Source: Agrobacterium vitis
GTDB lineage: Bacteria; Pseudomonadota; Alphaproteobacteria; Rhizobiales; Rhizobiaceae
Direction: 5' to 3'
DNA length: 64,000 nucleotides
Assembly: GCF_013426735.1 (NCBI RefSeq)
Contig: NZ_AP023272.1
Coordinates: 2,338,501 to 2,402,500 of the forward strand
The position numbers and the translations under genes are program-made. Of this stretch, positions 1 to 9,084 are shown one piece after another; the first letter of the stretch is position 1; the number at the start of each line of letters is the position of its first letter. The notes beneath the pieces were generated by a model. It made no database searches. It had not been told where the DNA came from and saw nothing but the letters and a program-made list of their open reading frames with translations.

Positions 1-169
1 GATGTCACCGGTACCAGCGCAGTTGCAGACGAGCCTGCCGACCGCCGCACCCGGCATGGCCAATTCGGCGGGCGTGACCGAAATGGAAAAAATCGAGGGT
101 GCGCCTGGGGCTCAGGGCATGACGAAGGACAGTTTCATCAAGAAATTCCTCGCCAAAATACGCAAATGA
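1..169 (+). CDS. 3' end of an unidentified protein
   Basis: An open frame runs from the left edge to a TGA at 167-169 and encodes 55 visible residues. It has an ATG at position 2, but no ribosome binding site can be seen because the window begins there, so this is most likely the C-terminal tail of a longer gene. The tail is rich in Ala, Pro, Gly and Met and ends in a short basic segment (KKFLAKIRK). I recognise no family. It lies about 60 bases before the promoter of the first tRNA-Glu gene, on the same strand. Confidence 0.4.
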   Translation, partial: MSPVPAQLQTSLPTAAPGMANSAGVTEMEKIEGAPGAQGMTKDSFIKKFLAKIRK

Positions 170-229
170 CGGGCTGACTGGCTCGTTTTTCGGGCTGTCA
201 TTTTTCCGTTAAATTTTGAATTTCAGTGC

Positions 230-258
230 TTGCCAGCCTCCAAACACGTGATTATAAG
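230..258 (+). promoter_or_regulatory. Promoter of first tRNA-Glu
   Basis: TTGCCA at 230-235 and TATAAG at 253-258 are separated by exactly 17 bases and lie 13 bases before the tRNA. The same two hexamers with the same spacing precede the third tRNA copy, which makes chance unlikely. This fits a sigma-70 type -35/-10 pair; the short GC-rich stretch after the -10 is common at stable RNA promoters. Confidence 0.65.
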
Positions 259-271
259 GGCGCCACAGCAC

Positions 272-346
272 GCGCCCTTCGTCTATCGGTTAGGACGTCA
301 GATTTTCATTCTGAAAAGAGGGGTTCGACTCCCCTAGGGCGTGCCA
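272..346 (+). tRNA. tRNA-Glu (UUC), copy 1
   Basis: A 75-base cloverleaf with CCA encoded. The acceptor arms GCGCCCT and AGGGCGT pair over seven positions with a G-U at the end. The anticodon arm shows TTC between CAGATT and ATTCTG, and the T loop is GTTCGAC between GGG and CCC. The anticodon UUC reads GAA and GAG codons. It is identical in sequence to the copies at 560-634 and 811-885. Confidence 0.97.
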
Positions 347-515
347 TTGCTTCATTTCCCAACATGCACCAAAATTAGGATCGTTTCAAAGATAACGATT
401 GAAATGTTTGGATTCGACCGCCGCACATTACAGCGCCCTTTCGATGTAAGGCTGTCGTGCATTCGCGGTTCTCCACAGGCCGAGGAAAAAACGGCAGTAA
501 AGCTGAAAAATTCAC

Positions 516-544
516 TTGCAGCTCCAGTCTGTTCGCACTAAGAG
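516..544 (+). promoter_or_regulatory. Promoter of second tRNA-Glu
   Basis: TTGCAG at 516-521 and TAAGAG at 539-544 are 17 bases apart and sit 15 bases before the second tRNA. The boxes are weaker than those of copies 1 and 3, but the layout is the same. This suggests each tRNA is transcribed on its own rather than by readthrough. Confidence 0.45.
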
Positions 545-559
545 AGCCGCACGCAACAC

Positions 560-634
560 GCGCCCTTCGTCTATCGGTTAGGACGTCAGATTTTCATTCT
601 GAAAAGAGGGGTTCGACTCCCCTAGGGCGTGCCA
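560..634 (+). tRNA. tRNA-Glu (UUC), copy 2
   Basis: Second identical 75-base tRNA-Glu with encoded CCA. Acceptor, D, anticodon and T arms match copy 1 base for base. The spacer from copy 1 (347-559) is not similar apart from the promoter boxes and a short CAC just before the tRNA. Confidence 0.97.
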
Positions 635-767
635 CTGCGTTTCCCTCGAAAATTTGTTTCTGCATCCTGCTTATTGAAGCGGAAAAGACTGTGCGACCTT
701 AGGTCATCCAGCTGATAGATCGCATGAAAAAAATCATTGAGCCTACGGAAAAAGCTCATTTTTTCGC

Positions 768-796
768 TTGCCATGAATCATCCGCCTGCCTATAAG
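768..796 (+). promoter_or_regulatory. Promoter of third tRNA-Glu
   Basis: TTGCCA at 768-773 and TATAAG at 791-796 have a 17-base spacer, the same hexamers and spacing as before copy 1. The stretch CCACAGCAC between the -10 and the tRNA is also shared with copy 1, so the duplicated unit carried its promoter with it. Confidence 0.65.
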
Positions 797-810
797 CAGC
801 CCCACAGCAC

Positions 811-885
811 GCGCCCTTCGTCTATCGGTTAGGACGTCAGATTTTCATTCTGAAAAGAGGGGTTCGACTCCCCTAGGGCGTGCCA
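811..885 (+). tRNA. tRNA-Glu (UUC), copy 3
   Basis: Third identical 75-base tRNA-Glu with encoded CCA. It lies about 100 bases from the convergent 3' end of recJ. No integrase or truncated tRNA 3' repeat is seen next to it, so there is no sign that it serves as an attachment site here. Confidence 0.97.
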
Positions 886-988
886 CTGACCCTTCCCGAT
901 AGTGATGTTTATACCGTTACCAAGCCCAGCGTGAGATTTGCGTTCTCAGCTTAATCGAACCGCTCTGGCGTACTGTTGTTCGCCGCGC

Positions 989-2791
989 TCAAAACGCTGG
1001 TGCGGCATCCAGAATTCGGATCTGGATACGACGCGTGCCTTGCCAGAGTTCTGCCCCAAGGCAGCCAGCGACATGCACGGCGTCGCCTCGGCGACCAAGC
1101 AGGAGATCACCGAGTGGTGTTTCCTTGGCGCGAAAGGCAATGCCGTCGATTCGACTGCCATCCGCCGCTTCCAGTGTGACCTTGACGTGGCTGGTGCCAA
1201 TCAGCCGAGAATCGCGAATGCGGTGGGCCGGGATGGCGAAGATCGGCTGAGAATGGCCAGAGCCATAGGGTCCGGCGGTTTCCAGGAGGTCGATTAACGC
1301 AAGCGTCGCACCGGATGCGCCAACCGCACCATCGATCTTCAAGGCCCTGATGGCGGAAAGCGCCATGACCTTTTCCTGCGCCTGTTCATCAAAAAACGCC
1401 CGCAACTTGCCGAGATTGCCGCGCTCTACCGTCAGCCCTGCGGCCATCGCATGGCCGCCGCCCTTAACCAGCAGGCCATTGTCCACCGCCGCACGCACCA
1501 TCTTTCCCATGTCGAAACCGGCAATGGACCGGCCGGAGCCTGTCCCCTTACCTGATCCATCGAAGGCAATGGCAAAGGCAGGTCGCTGGAAACGTTCTTT
1601 CAGCCGGGCCGCCAGCAGCCCGACAATGCCAGGATGCCAGCCCTCCCGTGCGGTGAGAATCACGGCGGCATTCTCGCCGGTGCCATATTCCGCCATGGCC
1701 TCTGCTTCCGCCTCGGCCAGCATCTGCGCTTCCATCGCCTGACGTTGGCGGTTCAGGTCGTCCAGTTGGGCGGCAATTTCATCGGCTTCGGCAGCGTCGT
1801 CCAGCGTCAGCAACCGGCTGCCCAGCGCCGCATCGCCGATACGGCCACCGGCATTGATTCGTGGCCCAACCAGAAAACCGAAATGATAGGGCGTCACCGG
1901 GCCGCCAATCCCGGCGATCTTCAGAAGGGATGCAAGACCGGCATTTTGCTGGTGACGAGCAGCAATAAGGCCCTTCACTACATAGGCGCGGTTCAGCCCC
2001 TTCAGCGGCACGACATCGCAGACCGTCGCCAGCGCCACCAGATCCAGCCAGGCCAGCAGATCGAGCGAGCGTGCAGCACCGTGACCAGCCTCACGCAGCT
2101 TGCGCAGCGTTCCCACCAGCACCATGAACACCACGCCCGCCGCGCAGAGATGGCCCTGCCCTGACAGATCGTCGCTCCTGTTGGGATTGACCAATGCCAG
2201 ACAGGCGGGCAAATCCTGGCCCATCTGGTGATGGTCTATCACCACCACATCCACGCCTCGGCGTCTGGCCTCCTCCAGTGCATCGTGGCTTGTCGAGCCG
2301 CAATCCACCGTGACGATCAATTGCGCGCCGCGCTCGATCAACTGGCCGATGGCACCAGCATTCGGGCCATAGCCTTCGAAAATTCGGTCAGGAATATAGA
2401 TTTCGGCCTCAATACCGAAATGCGCGAGAAACCGCCACAAAAGCGCTGACGAGGCAGCCCCATCGACATCATAATCGCCAAAAATCGCCACGCGATCAGA
2501 GCGCATGATTGCTGCCACCAGCCGGTCCGCGGCCTTGTCACCATCGGTCAGGCTGGAGGGATCGGGCATCAAATCGCGGATGGTCGGATCGAGAAAGGCT
2601 TGCGCATCGGCAACCGGCACGCCCCGCCCGGCCAGAACCCGCGCCACCAAATCGGGAATGCCATGCACCTGCGCAATCGCCAGCGACCTGTTCAACCCAG
2701 CCTGATCCAGTCGAGACACCCAGCGCTGACCGCTAACCGAGGTCTCGACATTCAAAAAAGCGCGTTCGATCGGGTCGGCGGGTTCAAGCAT
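989..2791 (-). CDS. recJ: Single-stranded-DNA-specific exonuclease RecJ
   Basis: 600 residues, the usual length for RecJ, a cytoplasmic 5'-3' single-strand DNA exonuclease used in recombinational and mismatch repair. The DHH phosphoesterase signature is clear: DYDVDG at about residues 106-111 and DHH at about 185-187, with the VDCGS motif between. The DHHA1 part follows, with GGGHAMAAGL near residue 440, and an OB-like C-terminal region ends the protein. It is the last gene of a minus-strand cluster and starts 40 bases after hom ends, so cotranscription is likely. It converges on the tRNA-Glu genes. Confidence 0.96.
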   Translation of the reverse strand: MLEPADPIERAFLNVETSVSGQRWVSRLDQAGLNRSLAIAQVHGIPDLVARVLAGRGVPVADAQAFLDPTIRDLMPDPSSLTDGDKAADRLVAAIMRSDRVAIFGDYDVDGAASSALLWRFLAHFGIEAEIYIPDRIFEGYGPNAGAIGQLIERGAQLIVTVDCGSTSHDALEEARRRGVDVVVIDHHQMGQDLPACLALVNPNRSDDLSGQGHLCAAGVVFMVLVGTLRKLREAGHGAARSLDLLAWLDLVALATVCDVVPLKGLNRAYVVKGLIAARHQQNAGLASLLKIAGIGGPVTPYHFGFLVGPRINAGGRIGDAALGSRLLTLDDAAEADEIAAQLDDLNRQRQAMEAQMLAEAEAEAMAEYGTGENAAVILTAREGWHPGIVGLLAARLKERFQRPAFAIAFDGSGKGTGSGRSIAGFDMGKMVRAAVDNGLLVKGGGHAMAAGLTVERGNLGKLRAFFDEQAQEKVMALSAIRALKIDGAVGASGATLALIDLLETAGPYGSGHSQPIFAIPAHRIRDSRLIGTSHVKVTLEAADGSRIDGIAFRAKETPLGDLLLGRRGDAVHVAGCLGAELWQGTRRIQIRILDAAPAF

Positions 2792-2831
2792 AGAGGAAGC
2801 AACTCGGTTATCGCCGCTCCACAGTCAGGAG

Positions 2832-4154
2832 CTAAGCTGTTTTCGGCCGCTCGATGCGGATCACTTGCGGCTCACCCAGCAGATAGCCTTCCTCCTTGAT
2901 GGCGGCAACGGCCTGGCGCACGGATTTTTCCAATGTAGCGTGGGTGACGAGAATGATTGTCTTGGTTTGGTCGGCGTCAGACGACGTCTGGGAGTGCTGG
3001 ACAATCGATTCGAGCGAAATGTTATTTTCCGCCATCTGCGTCGCAATGCTGGCGAAAACACCGGTGCGATCGACCACGGTCAGGCGGATAAAGTAGCCGC
3101 CTTCATGCCGGGTCATCTCGGCCTGGACATAGGGCTCAAGCAGATGCGCCGGGCGGCCCAGAACCGGAACCATCTGCGCGCCAGGACGGCTTTTGGCGAT
3201 ATCGGTAATGTCACCCAGCACGGCGGATGCCGTGGCATTGCCACCGGCGCCGGGGCCGACCATCAGCAATTCACCAAGAATATCGGATTCCAGCGCCACC
3301 GCATTGGTCACGCCATCGACCTGGGCAATCACCGAATCGAGCGGCACCATGGTTGGATGGACGCGCTGTTCGATACCGGTAGCAGTCTTTTGCGCCACGC
3401 CAAGCAGCTTGATTCGGTAGCCGAGATCGCGGGCGGCGTTAATGTCATCGATGGAAATATTGCTGATGCCTTCGAGATAGATCTCGTCGGCAGCAATTTG
3501 GCTGCCGAAGGCCAGCGTGGTCAGGATCGACAGCTTGTGAGCGGTATCATTGCCCTCGATATCGAAGGTCGGATCGGCCTCGGCATAGCCGAGACGCTGG
3601 GCTTCCGCCAGGCAATCGGCAAAGCTCAGTCCTTCCTTTTCCATCCGGGTCAGGATGTAATTGCAGGTGCCGTTCATGATGCCGTAGATCCGCGAAAAAT
3701 CATTTCCGGTCAGCGATTCGCGCAGCGTCTTGATAACCGGGATACCGCCCGCGACGGCAGCTTCATAGTTGATCAAAAGGCCCTTTTCTTCCGCCAGCTT
3801 GGCCAGTTCCACACCATGGCGGGCCAGCAGCGCCTTGTTGGCGGTGACCACATGCACGCCACGACCAAGGGCCGCGCGAACGGAGTGTTCGGATGGTCCT
3901 TCCGCACCGCCGATCAACTCGACGAATACATCGATATCAGCCTTTTCAGCCATCTCGACCGGGCTGTCGAACCAGGCGACACCGGAAAGATCGACGCCGC
4001 GATCGCGGGTCTTGTCGCGCGCCGAGACCGCAGAAATGGCAATGGGCCGACCGCAGGCGACGGTAAGCGCTTGGGTGCGGGTTTGCAAAATACGCGCCAG
4101 TGACGCACCAACGGTTCCGAGACCCGCAATGCCGATCTTAAGGGCATCAGCCAT
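2832..4154 (-). CDS. hom: Homoserine dehydrogenase
   Basis: 440 residues. It reduces aspartate semialdehyde to homoserine in the branch leading to threonine, methionine and isoleucine. The N-terminal Rossmann motif GIAGLGTVG is at about residues 8-16. The catalytic domain carries NGTCNYILTRM and the EADPTFDIEGNDTAHKL segment with the substrate and catalytic residues. A C-terminal ACT domain from about residue 350 (YFIRLTVVDRTGVFASIA) points to allosteric control, probably by threonine, as in this family. It lies between an aminotransferase and recJ on the same strand. Confidence 0.96.
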   Translation of the reverse strand: MADALKIGIAGLGTVGASLARILQTRTQALTVACGRPIAISAVSARDKTRDRGVDLSGVAWFDSPVEMAEKADIDVFVELIGGAEGPSEHSVRAALGRGVHVVTANKALLARHGVELAKLAEEKGLLINYEAAVAGGIPVIKTLRESLTGNDFSRIYGIMNGTCNYILTRMEKEGLSFADCLAEAQRLGYAEADPTFDIEGNDTAHKLSILTTLAFGSQIAADEIYLEGISNISIDDINAARDLGYRIKLLGVAQKTATGIEQRVHPTMVPLDSVIAQVDGVTNAVALESDILGELLMVGPGAGGNATASAVLGDITDIAKSRPGAQMVPVLGRPAHLLEPYVQAEMTRHEGGYFIRLTVVDRTGVFASIATQMAENNISLESIVQHSQTSSDADQTKTIILVTHATLEKSVRQAVAAIKEEGYLLGEPQVIRIERPKTA

Positions 4155-4223
4155 GAGACAATCCTGATATGCTTTTCAATATTCGGAAAAGAGCGGCCAC
4201 GAATGGGCCGCTCCGATAAAAAC

Positions 4224-5441
4224 TCAACGGTGAGCGTTGAGCGATACGACATTGTGCAGGGTGTCGTCCGCTGTCGACAGGAACCGCTTAAGATTGCGGG
4301 CGGCCTGGCGGATACGGTGCTCGTTTTCGACCAGCGCGATGCGGACGTAATCATCACCCTGCTCGCCAAAGCCAATGCCCGGCGCAACAGCCATATCGGC
4401 CTTTTCCACCAGCAGCTTGGAAAATTCCAGCGAACCGAGATGGCGGAATTTTTCGGGAATTTTTGCCCAGGCAAACATCGTTGCCGCCGGTGGCGGCACC
4501 TCGAAACCGGCCTTGCCGAAGCTTTCGACCAGCACGTCACGGCGGCGCTTGTAGATATTGCGCACTTCGGCAACATCCGTGCCATCGCCATTCAGCGCAT
4601 GGGTAGCGGCCACCTGGATCGGCGTGAACGCACCGTAATCCAGGTAGGATTTCACACGGGCCAAGGCACTGATCAGCCGTTCATTGCCGACGGCAAAGCC
4701 CATGCGCCAGCCGGGCATGGAGAAGGTCTTCGACATCGAGGTGAACTCCACCGCGACATCCATGGCTCCAGGCACTTCCAATACCGATGGCGGCGGATTG
4801 CCATCGAAATAGATTTCCGAATAGGCGAGATCCGACAGCACGATCAGCTCATGCTTCTTGGCAAAGGCGATCACGTCCTTGTAGAAATCCAGCGAGGCGA
4901 CCCGCGCCGTCGGATTGGACGGATAATTGATAATCAGTGCCAGAGGCTTCGGAATAGAGTGGCGCACCGCACGCTCCAGCGGCGGGAAGAAGGTTTCATC
5001 CGGCTCGACCGGGATGGAGCGAATCACGCCGCCGGTCATCAGGAAGCCAAAGGCATGAATCGGGTAAGTCGGATCGGGGCAAAGGATCACGTCGCCTGGC
5101 GCGGTGATCGCCTGCGCCATATTGGCAAAGCCTTCCTTCGATCCCAGCGTCGCGACAACCTGAGTTTCGGGGTTGAGCTTCACATTGAAACGGCGGGCAT
5201 AATAGGCGGCCTGCGCCCGGCGCAGCCCCGGAATGCCCTTGGACGAGGAATAGCGATGGGTGCGCGGGTCCTGAACGGCCTCACACAGCTTATCGACAAT
5301 GTTCTGCGGGGTCGGAAGATCGGGATTGCCCATGCCGAGATCGATGATATCAGCGCCACCGGCTCGCGCGCTTGCCTTCAAACGGTTGACCTGTTCGAAA
5401 ACATAGGGCGGCAGACGCCGAACTTTGTGAAACTCTTCCAT
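4224..5441 (-). CDS. Class I/II PLP aminotransferase (AlaC/DapC-like)
   Basis: 405 residues from the ATG that begins MEEFHKVRRLPPYVF, a typical start for this group; an upstream in-frame start would add 18 residues of low quality. Fold type I aminotransferase features are present: the NPDLPTP segment, YPSNPTA, and the PLP-lysine motif SMSKTFSMPGWRMGF. Related proteins are annotated as alanine, aspartate or LL-diaminopimelate aminotransferases, and sequence alone does not settle the substrate. Its place 69 bases before hom suggests a role in the aspartate or alanine amino acid family and a shared transcript. Confidence 0.88.
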   Translation of the reverse strand: MEEFHKVRRLPPYVFEQVNRLKASARAGGADIIDLGMGNPDLPTPQNIVDKLCEAVQDPRTHRYSSSKGIPGLRRAQAAYYARRFNVKLNPETQVVATLGSKEGFANMAQAITAPGDVILCPDPTYPIHAFGFLMTGGVIRSIPVEPDETFFPPLERAVRHSIPKPLALIINYPSNPTARVASLDFYKDVIAFAKKHELIVLSDLAYSEIYFDGNPPPSVLEVPGAMDVAVEFTSMSKTFSMPGWRMGFAVGNERLISALARVKSYLDYGAFTPIQVAATHALNGDGTDVAEVRNIYKRRRDVLVESFGKAGFEVPPPAATMFAWAKIPEKFRHLGSLEFSKLLVEKADMAVAPGIGFGEQGDDYVRIALVENEHRIRQAARNLKRFLSTADDTLHNVVSLNAHR

Positions 5442-5722
5442 CTCAGACCTCGTTGAACCGCAGGCTCCCCGCCTTGCGGACGATCCGTTTTCCAATGCAG
5501 CATCCCCGAAAACGGATCTGGCAAATCGGGGTGCCGTGACAATACCGCAAATTGCAATGATTCGCGGTAGATTTTGGCCAGAAGCACCCTACCCTGTCTC
5601 TCCCGGTCATCGGTTCCGGGGCGCATTCGACACGGCAGAATGCAACTGTCACATTGCCTTTGCTTTGCGGCCAAATGCCCTGCAAGGCAAGGGCTATTTA
5701 CAGACGGTCGGTACGGCTGGCT

Positions 5723-6100
5723 CTATTGACCCTGAACCTGCCCGTTGGTCTTGGCGAGCTTGCGCATTTCCTCGACGCGGCGCTCATATTCGGCCTGGCT
5801 GATCTGCCCGGTCTTGCGCAGATAAGAGAGCGAAGACAGGCGCTTACCCATGTCCTTCGCCTCGTCATTGCTCATCTGCACATTGGCAGCCGTCAAGGGC
5901 CGTGAAAAATCCGGATAACCATCCGGCGTGGTATAGGCCGCAGCGGTTGGATCGGTCTTGTCGGTCACCGTCACGTCAACATGGCCCGGGCGCACCGCAG
6001 ACTGCGCAGCGGGCGTGCTATTGCAGCCCGCAAGCGCAAGCAGGCAGGCAACGCCAGATCCCACCGCACCGGCTTTCGCCAGGCGCAGAGCCGGATTCAT
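5723..6100 (-). CDS. Small outer-membrane-type lipoprotein, SHOCT-like C terminus
   Basis: 125 residues. The N terminus has basic residues, a hydrophobic stretch and the lipobox LALAGC, so the mature protein should begin with a lipidated Cys followed by Asn, which disfavours inner-membrane retention. The C-terminal 30 residues (SQAEYERRVEEMRKLA) resemble a SHOCT-type short helix. The ATG at 6100 is chosen because it places the signal peptide at the N terminus; a longer frame would add 29 residues before it. Function unknown. It is divergent from phaC. Confidence 0.75.
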   Translation of the reverse strand: MNPALRLAKAGAVGSGVACLLALAGCNSTPAAQSAVRPGHVDVTVTDKTDPTAAAYTTPDGYPDFSRPLTAANVQMSNDEAKDMGKRLSSLSYLRKTGQISQAEYERRVEEMRKLAKTNGQVQGQ

Positions 6101-6365
6101 ACACGAAAATTGCCCAACCAAAGAGACGATCGAAACCATATTCAAACCCAACCAAATCCGCCCGGCACCGGGAAAACAGCAGCGCAAGCCGTGTGATTAT
6201 TCTCACGATGCTTTTCACAACGCAAACGCGAATAACCTGCGACAAAACGCGCAAACCTTGTAAAACATGTGAGTCAAACCACACCCACACCTTTCATCTG
6301 TCTGGAACTTGTAGTCATTTTCAGGCAGGATAGGCAAATATAAAAAAGAGAAGAGCCAAGGGGAG

Positions 6366-8336
6366 ATGGCATTGACCACAGCATCGAAGGACCAAGGTCG
6401 CGCCGGTCAATCCCGTCCCGCGTCCGACGCGTCAGAACGCGGGCCGGAAACCAGCCAAGACACCGGGCCGAAAACCAGCAAAACAGCAAACAACGCTGAC
6501 GGTTCTGAATCCGAAAAGGCCGGTTTCAATCAAATGGGTTTCGACCCTTCCCTGATCGATCCCTATATCGTCAAGGACCCCGAAGCGCTGGCCGTCAATC
6601 TTGCCAAGGCGCTTGAAAACCTCGGCAAGGCGGCCTCCTCCTGGATCGCACCGCGTGAAAAGTCTGGTCTTGTCGATCCGGTGGCGGAACCCGCCGTCGA
6701 ACTGGTCAAAACTCTGTCAGGCGTGGCGGAATACTGGATGACCGACCCTCAGCGCAGCCTGGAGGCGCAGACGCATCTGATGACTTCTCTGTTCGGCGTC
6801 TGGATGAAGAGCCTGAGTCGCCTCTCCATGCCCGCCCAAACACCTCCACCACCAGAACCGATCAAGGACAAGCGATTCGCGGATGCCGACTGGCAGCGCA
6901 ACCCGTTCTTCGATTTTTTGCGCCAGGCCTATCTTGTCCTGTCCGACTGGGCTGAGAAACTAGTGGAGAATACCCAGGGCATGGACGAGCACGCGCGCCA
7001 CAAGGCGCTGTTCTACGTCCGGCAGATGACGGCGGCGCTGTCGCCTGTCAATTTCGTGATGACCAATCCGCAGCTTTACCGCGAGACGGTTGCCACCAGC
7101 GGCGCCAATCTGGTCAAGGGCATGAAAATGTTTGCCGAGGACATGGCCGCCGGTCAGGGTGAATTGCGGATGCGCCAGACCGATACCAGCAAATTCGCGC
7201 TGGGCACCAATATGGCGCTGACGCCGGGCAAGGTCGTCGCCCAGAGCGATGTCTGCGAGGTCATTCAATACGAGCCAGCTACCGACAAGGTGCTGAAGCG
7301 GCCCCTGCTGATCTGCCCGCCCTGGATCAACAAATTCTATATTCTCGATCTCAACCCGGAAAAGAGCTTTATCAAGTATTGCGTTGATCAGGGTCACACG
7401 GTCTTCGTGATTTCCTGGGTCAATCCTGATCAACGCCATGCGGGCAAGGACTGGCTGTCCTATATTCGCGAAGGCGTGGATTTTGCCCTCGACACCGTTG
7501 AGAAAGCCACAGGCGAAAAGAAGGTCAATGCCATCGGCTATTGCGTTGGCGGCACTCTGCTGTCTGCTGCCATGGCGCTGCATGCCAAGGAAGGCACTAG
7601 CCGTATTGCCAGCGCCACATTGTTCACCACCCAGGTGGATTTCACCCATGCAGGCGACCTGAAAGTCTTCGTGGACGAGGAACAGGTGAGCGGGCTGGAA
7701 GAGAAGATGCGGCAGAAGGGCTATCTGGACGGCTCGAAAATGGCCTCGGCCTTCAACATGCTGCGTTCGTCCGAATTGATCTGGCCCTATTTCGTCAACA
7801 ATTACCTGAAGGGTCAGGACCCGACCGCCTTCGATCTCTTGTACTGGAATGCTGATTCGACCCGGATGGCGGCGGCCAATCACTCCTTTTATCTGCGCAA
7901 TTGCTATCTGGAAAACAATCTGGCGCGCGGCAAGATGCAGTTGGATGGCAAGACCCTGTCGCTGAAGGACGTGAAAATCCCGATCTACAATCTCGCCACC
8001 AAGGAAGACCATATTGCCCCGGCGAAATCGGTGTTTGTCGGATCGGCCTGCTTTGGCGGTCCCGTCACCTATGTGATGAGCGGGTCCGGCCATATCGCCG
8101 GCGTGGTCAATCCGCCCGACAAGCGTAAGTACCAGTTCTGGACCAATGGTAAGCCGGAGGGCGCATTCGAAGATTGGGTGGCTGGTGCTGAGGAAACCGC
8201 CGGCTCCTGGTGGCCGCATTGGCAGAAATGGATTGAAGGATTGGACAAACGCCGCGTGACGGCCCGCAAACCAGGCGGTACAGCGCTAAATGCCATAGGG
8301 GATGCGCCGGGCGCTTACGTGCTGGAGCGTGTCTAA
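6366..8336 (+). CDS. phaC: Class I polyhydroxyalkanoate synthase
   Basis: 656 residues. It polymerises (R)-3-hydroxyacyl-CoA, usually 3-hydroxybutyryl-CoA, into PHA storage granules. The lipase-like box GYCVGG gives the catalytic Cys at about residue 393; the partner Asp lies in KEDHIAP and the His in GSGHIAG. Length fits class I enzymes that need no PhaE or PhaR. The first 55 residues are polar and low-complexity. The purine-rich GGGAG ends directly against the chosen ATG, too close for a good ribosome binding site, so the true start may differ. No phaA, phaB or phasin gene is nearby. Confidence 0.95.
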   Translation: MALTTASKDQGRAGQSRPASDASERGPETSQDTGPKTSKTANNADGSESEKAGFNQMGFDPSLIDPYIVKDPEALAVNLAKALENLGKAASSWIAPREKSGLVDPVAEPAVELVKTLSGVAEYWMTDPQRSLEAQTHLMTSLFGVWMKSLSRLSMPAQTPPPPEPIKDKRFADADWQRNPFFDFLRQAYLVLSDWAEKLVENTQGMDEHARHKALFYVRQMTAALSPVNFVMTNPQLYRETVATSGANLVKGMKMFAEDMAAGQGELRMRQTDTSKFALGTNMALTPGKVVAQSDVCEVIQYEPATDKVLKRPLLICPPWINKFYILDLNPEKSFIKYCVDQGHTVFVISWVNPDQRHAGKDWLSYIREGVDFALDTVEKATGEKKVNAIGYCVGGTLLSAAMALHAKEGTSRIASATLFTTQVDFTHAGDLKVFVDEEQVSGLEEKMRQKGYLDGSKMASAFNMLRSSELIWPYFVNNYLKGQDPTAFDLLYWNADSTRMAAANHSFYLRNCYLENNLARGKMQLDGKTLSLKDVKIPIYNLATKEDHIAPAKSVFVGSACFGGPVTYVMSGSGHIAGVVNPPDKRKYQFWTNGKPEGAFEDWVAGAEETAGSWWPHWQKWIEGLDKRRVTARKPGGTALNAIGDAPGAYVLERV

Positions 8337-8360
8337 GATTGGCCGGACGATAGAATCGCC

Positions 8361-9068
8361 ATGATTTTCGATCCGCCACTGGTCGCGGCCACGCTTGTGC
8401 GACGCTACAAACGGTTTCTTTTCGACGCAGTGTTGGAAGACGGCCGCGAAATCACCGGCTTTTGCGCCAATACCGGCTCTATGCGCGGGCTGACCACGCC
8501 CGGCTCACGCATTTACCTGTCGCAAAGCGAAAAGCCGGGCCGGAAATATCGTTATGGGTTTGAGCTGATCGAAGCCGATTGCACTTTGGTCGGTGTCAAT
8601 ACCAGCCTTCCCAACCGTCTGGCTCACGAGGCGATCCGCGCCGGTCTGGTCAGCGATCTCTTACACTATCCGCAGATCCGCACCGAGCAGCGTTATGGCG
8701 AGAACTCCCGGATCGACCTTCTGTTGTCGGGTCCCGGCAAAGCGGATTGCTATGTCGAAGTGAAGAACGTCCATTTCATCAGGGAAACCGGACTGGCGGA
8801 ATTTCCAGATAGCGTCACCACGAGAGGCGCGAAACATTTGACCGAAATGGCCAAGCTGGTGGCGGCAGGCAAGCGGGCGGCGATGCTCTATGTGATCCAG
8901 CGGCAGGATTGCGATGCCCTGGCGATCTGTGCCGATCTCGATCCCGTCTATGGCCGGGCCTTCACCGCCGCCATAAGCCAGGGCGTCGAAGCCTATGCGG
9001 TAAAATGCGCGATCACACCTAGAGGGATCATTCCGGCATGCGGCGTTCCCGTGCGCCTGACCGTTTAA
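8361..9068 (+). CDS. sfsA: SfsA family protein (sugar fermentation stimulation protein homolog)
   Basis: 235 residues, normal for SfsA. Seen features are the N-terminal OB-like part (LVRRYKRFLFDAVLEDGREI), CANTGSMRGL, and the nuclease-like core with RIDLLLSG and CYVEVKNVHF followed by FPDSVTTRGAKHL. SfsA was described as a DNA-binding regulator of maltose genes in E. coli, but the core resembles a PD-(D/E)XK-type nuclease fold, and its role in alphaproteobacteria is unproven. It follows phaC by 24 bases on the same strand and may be cotranscribed. Confidence 0.93.
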   Translation: MIFDPPLVAATLVRRYKRFLFDAVLEDGREITGFCANTGSMRGLTTPGSRIYLSQSEKPGRKYRYGFELIEADCTLVGVNTSLPNRLAHEAIRAGLVSDLLHYPQIRTEQRYGENSRIDLLLSGPGKADCYVEVKNVHFIRETGLAEFPDSVTTRGAKHLTEMAKLVAAGKRAAMLYVIQRQDCDALAICADLDPVYGRAFTAAISQGVEAYAVKCAITPRGIIPACGVPVRLTV

Positions 9069-9084
9069 CCACATCATGATTTGA

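Noticed and set aside
272..885. tRNA-Glu cluster as an integration site of a mobile element
   Set aside because: No integrase, direct repeat of a tRNA 3' end or foreign-looking gene lies nearby; the three copies are complete.
2865..4103. A 412-codon plus-strand frame opposite hom
   Set aside because: Shadow of a GC-rich coding region; the minus-strand frame is an unmistakable homoserine dehydrogenase.
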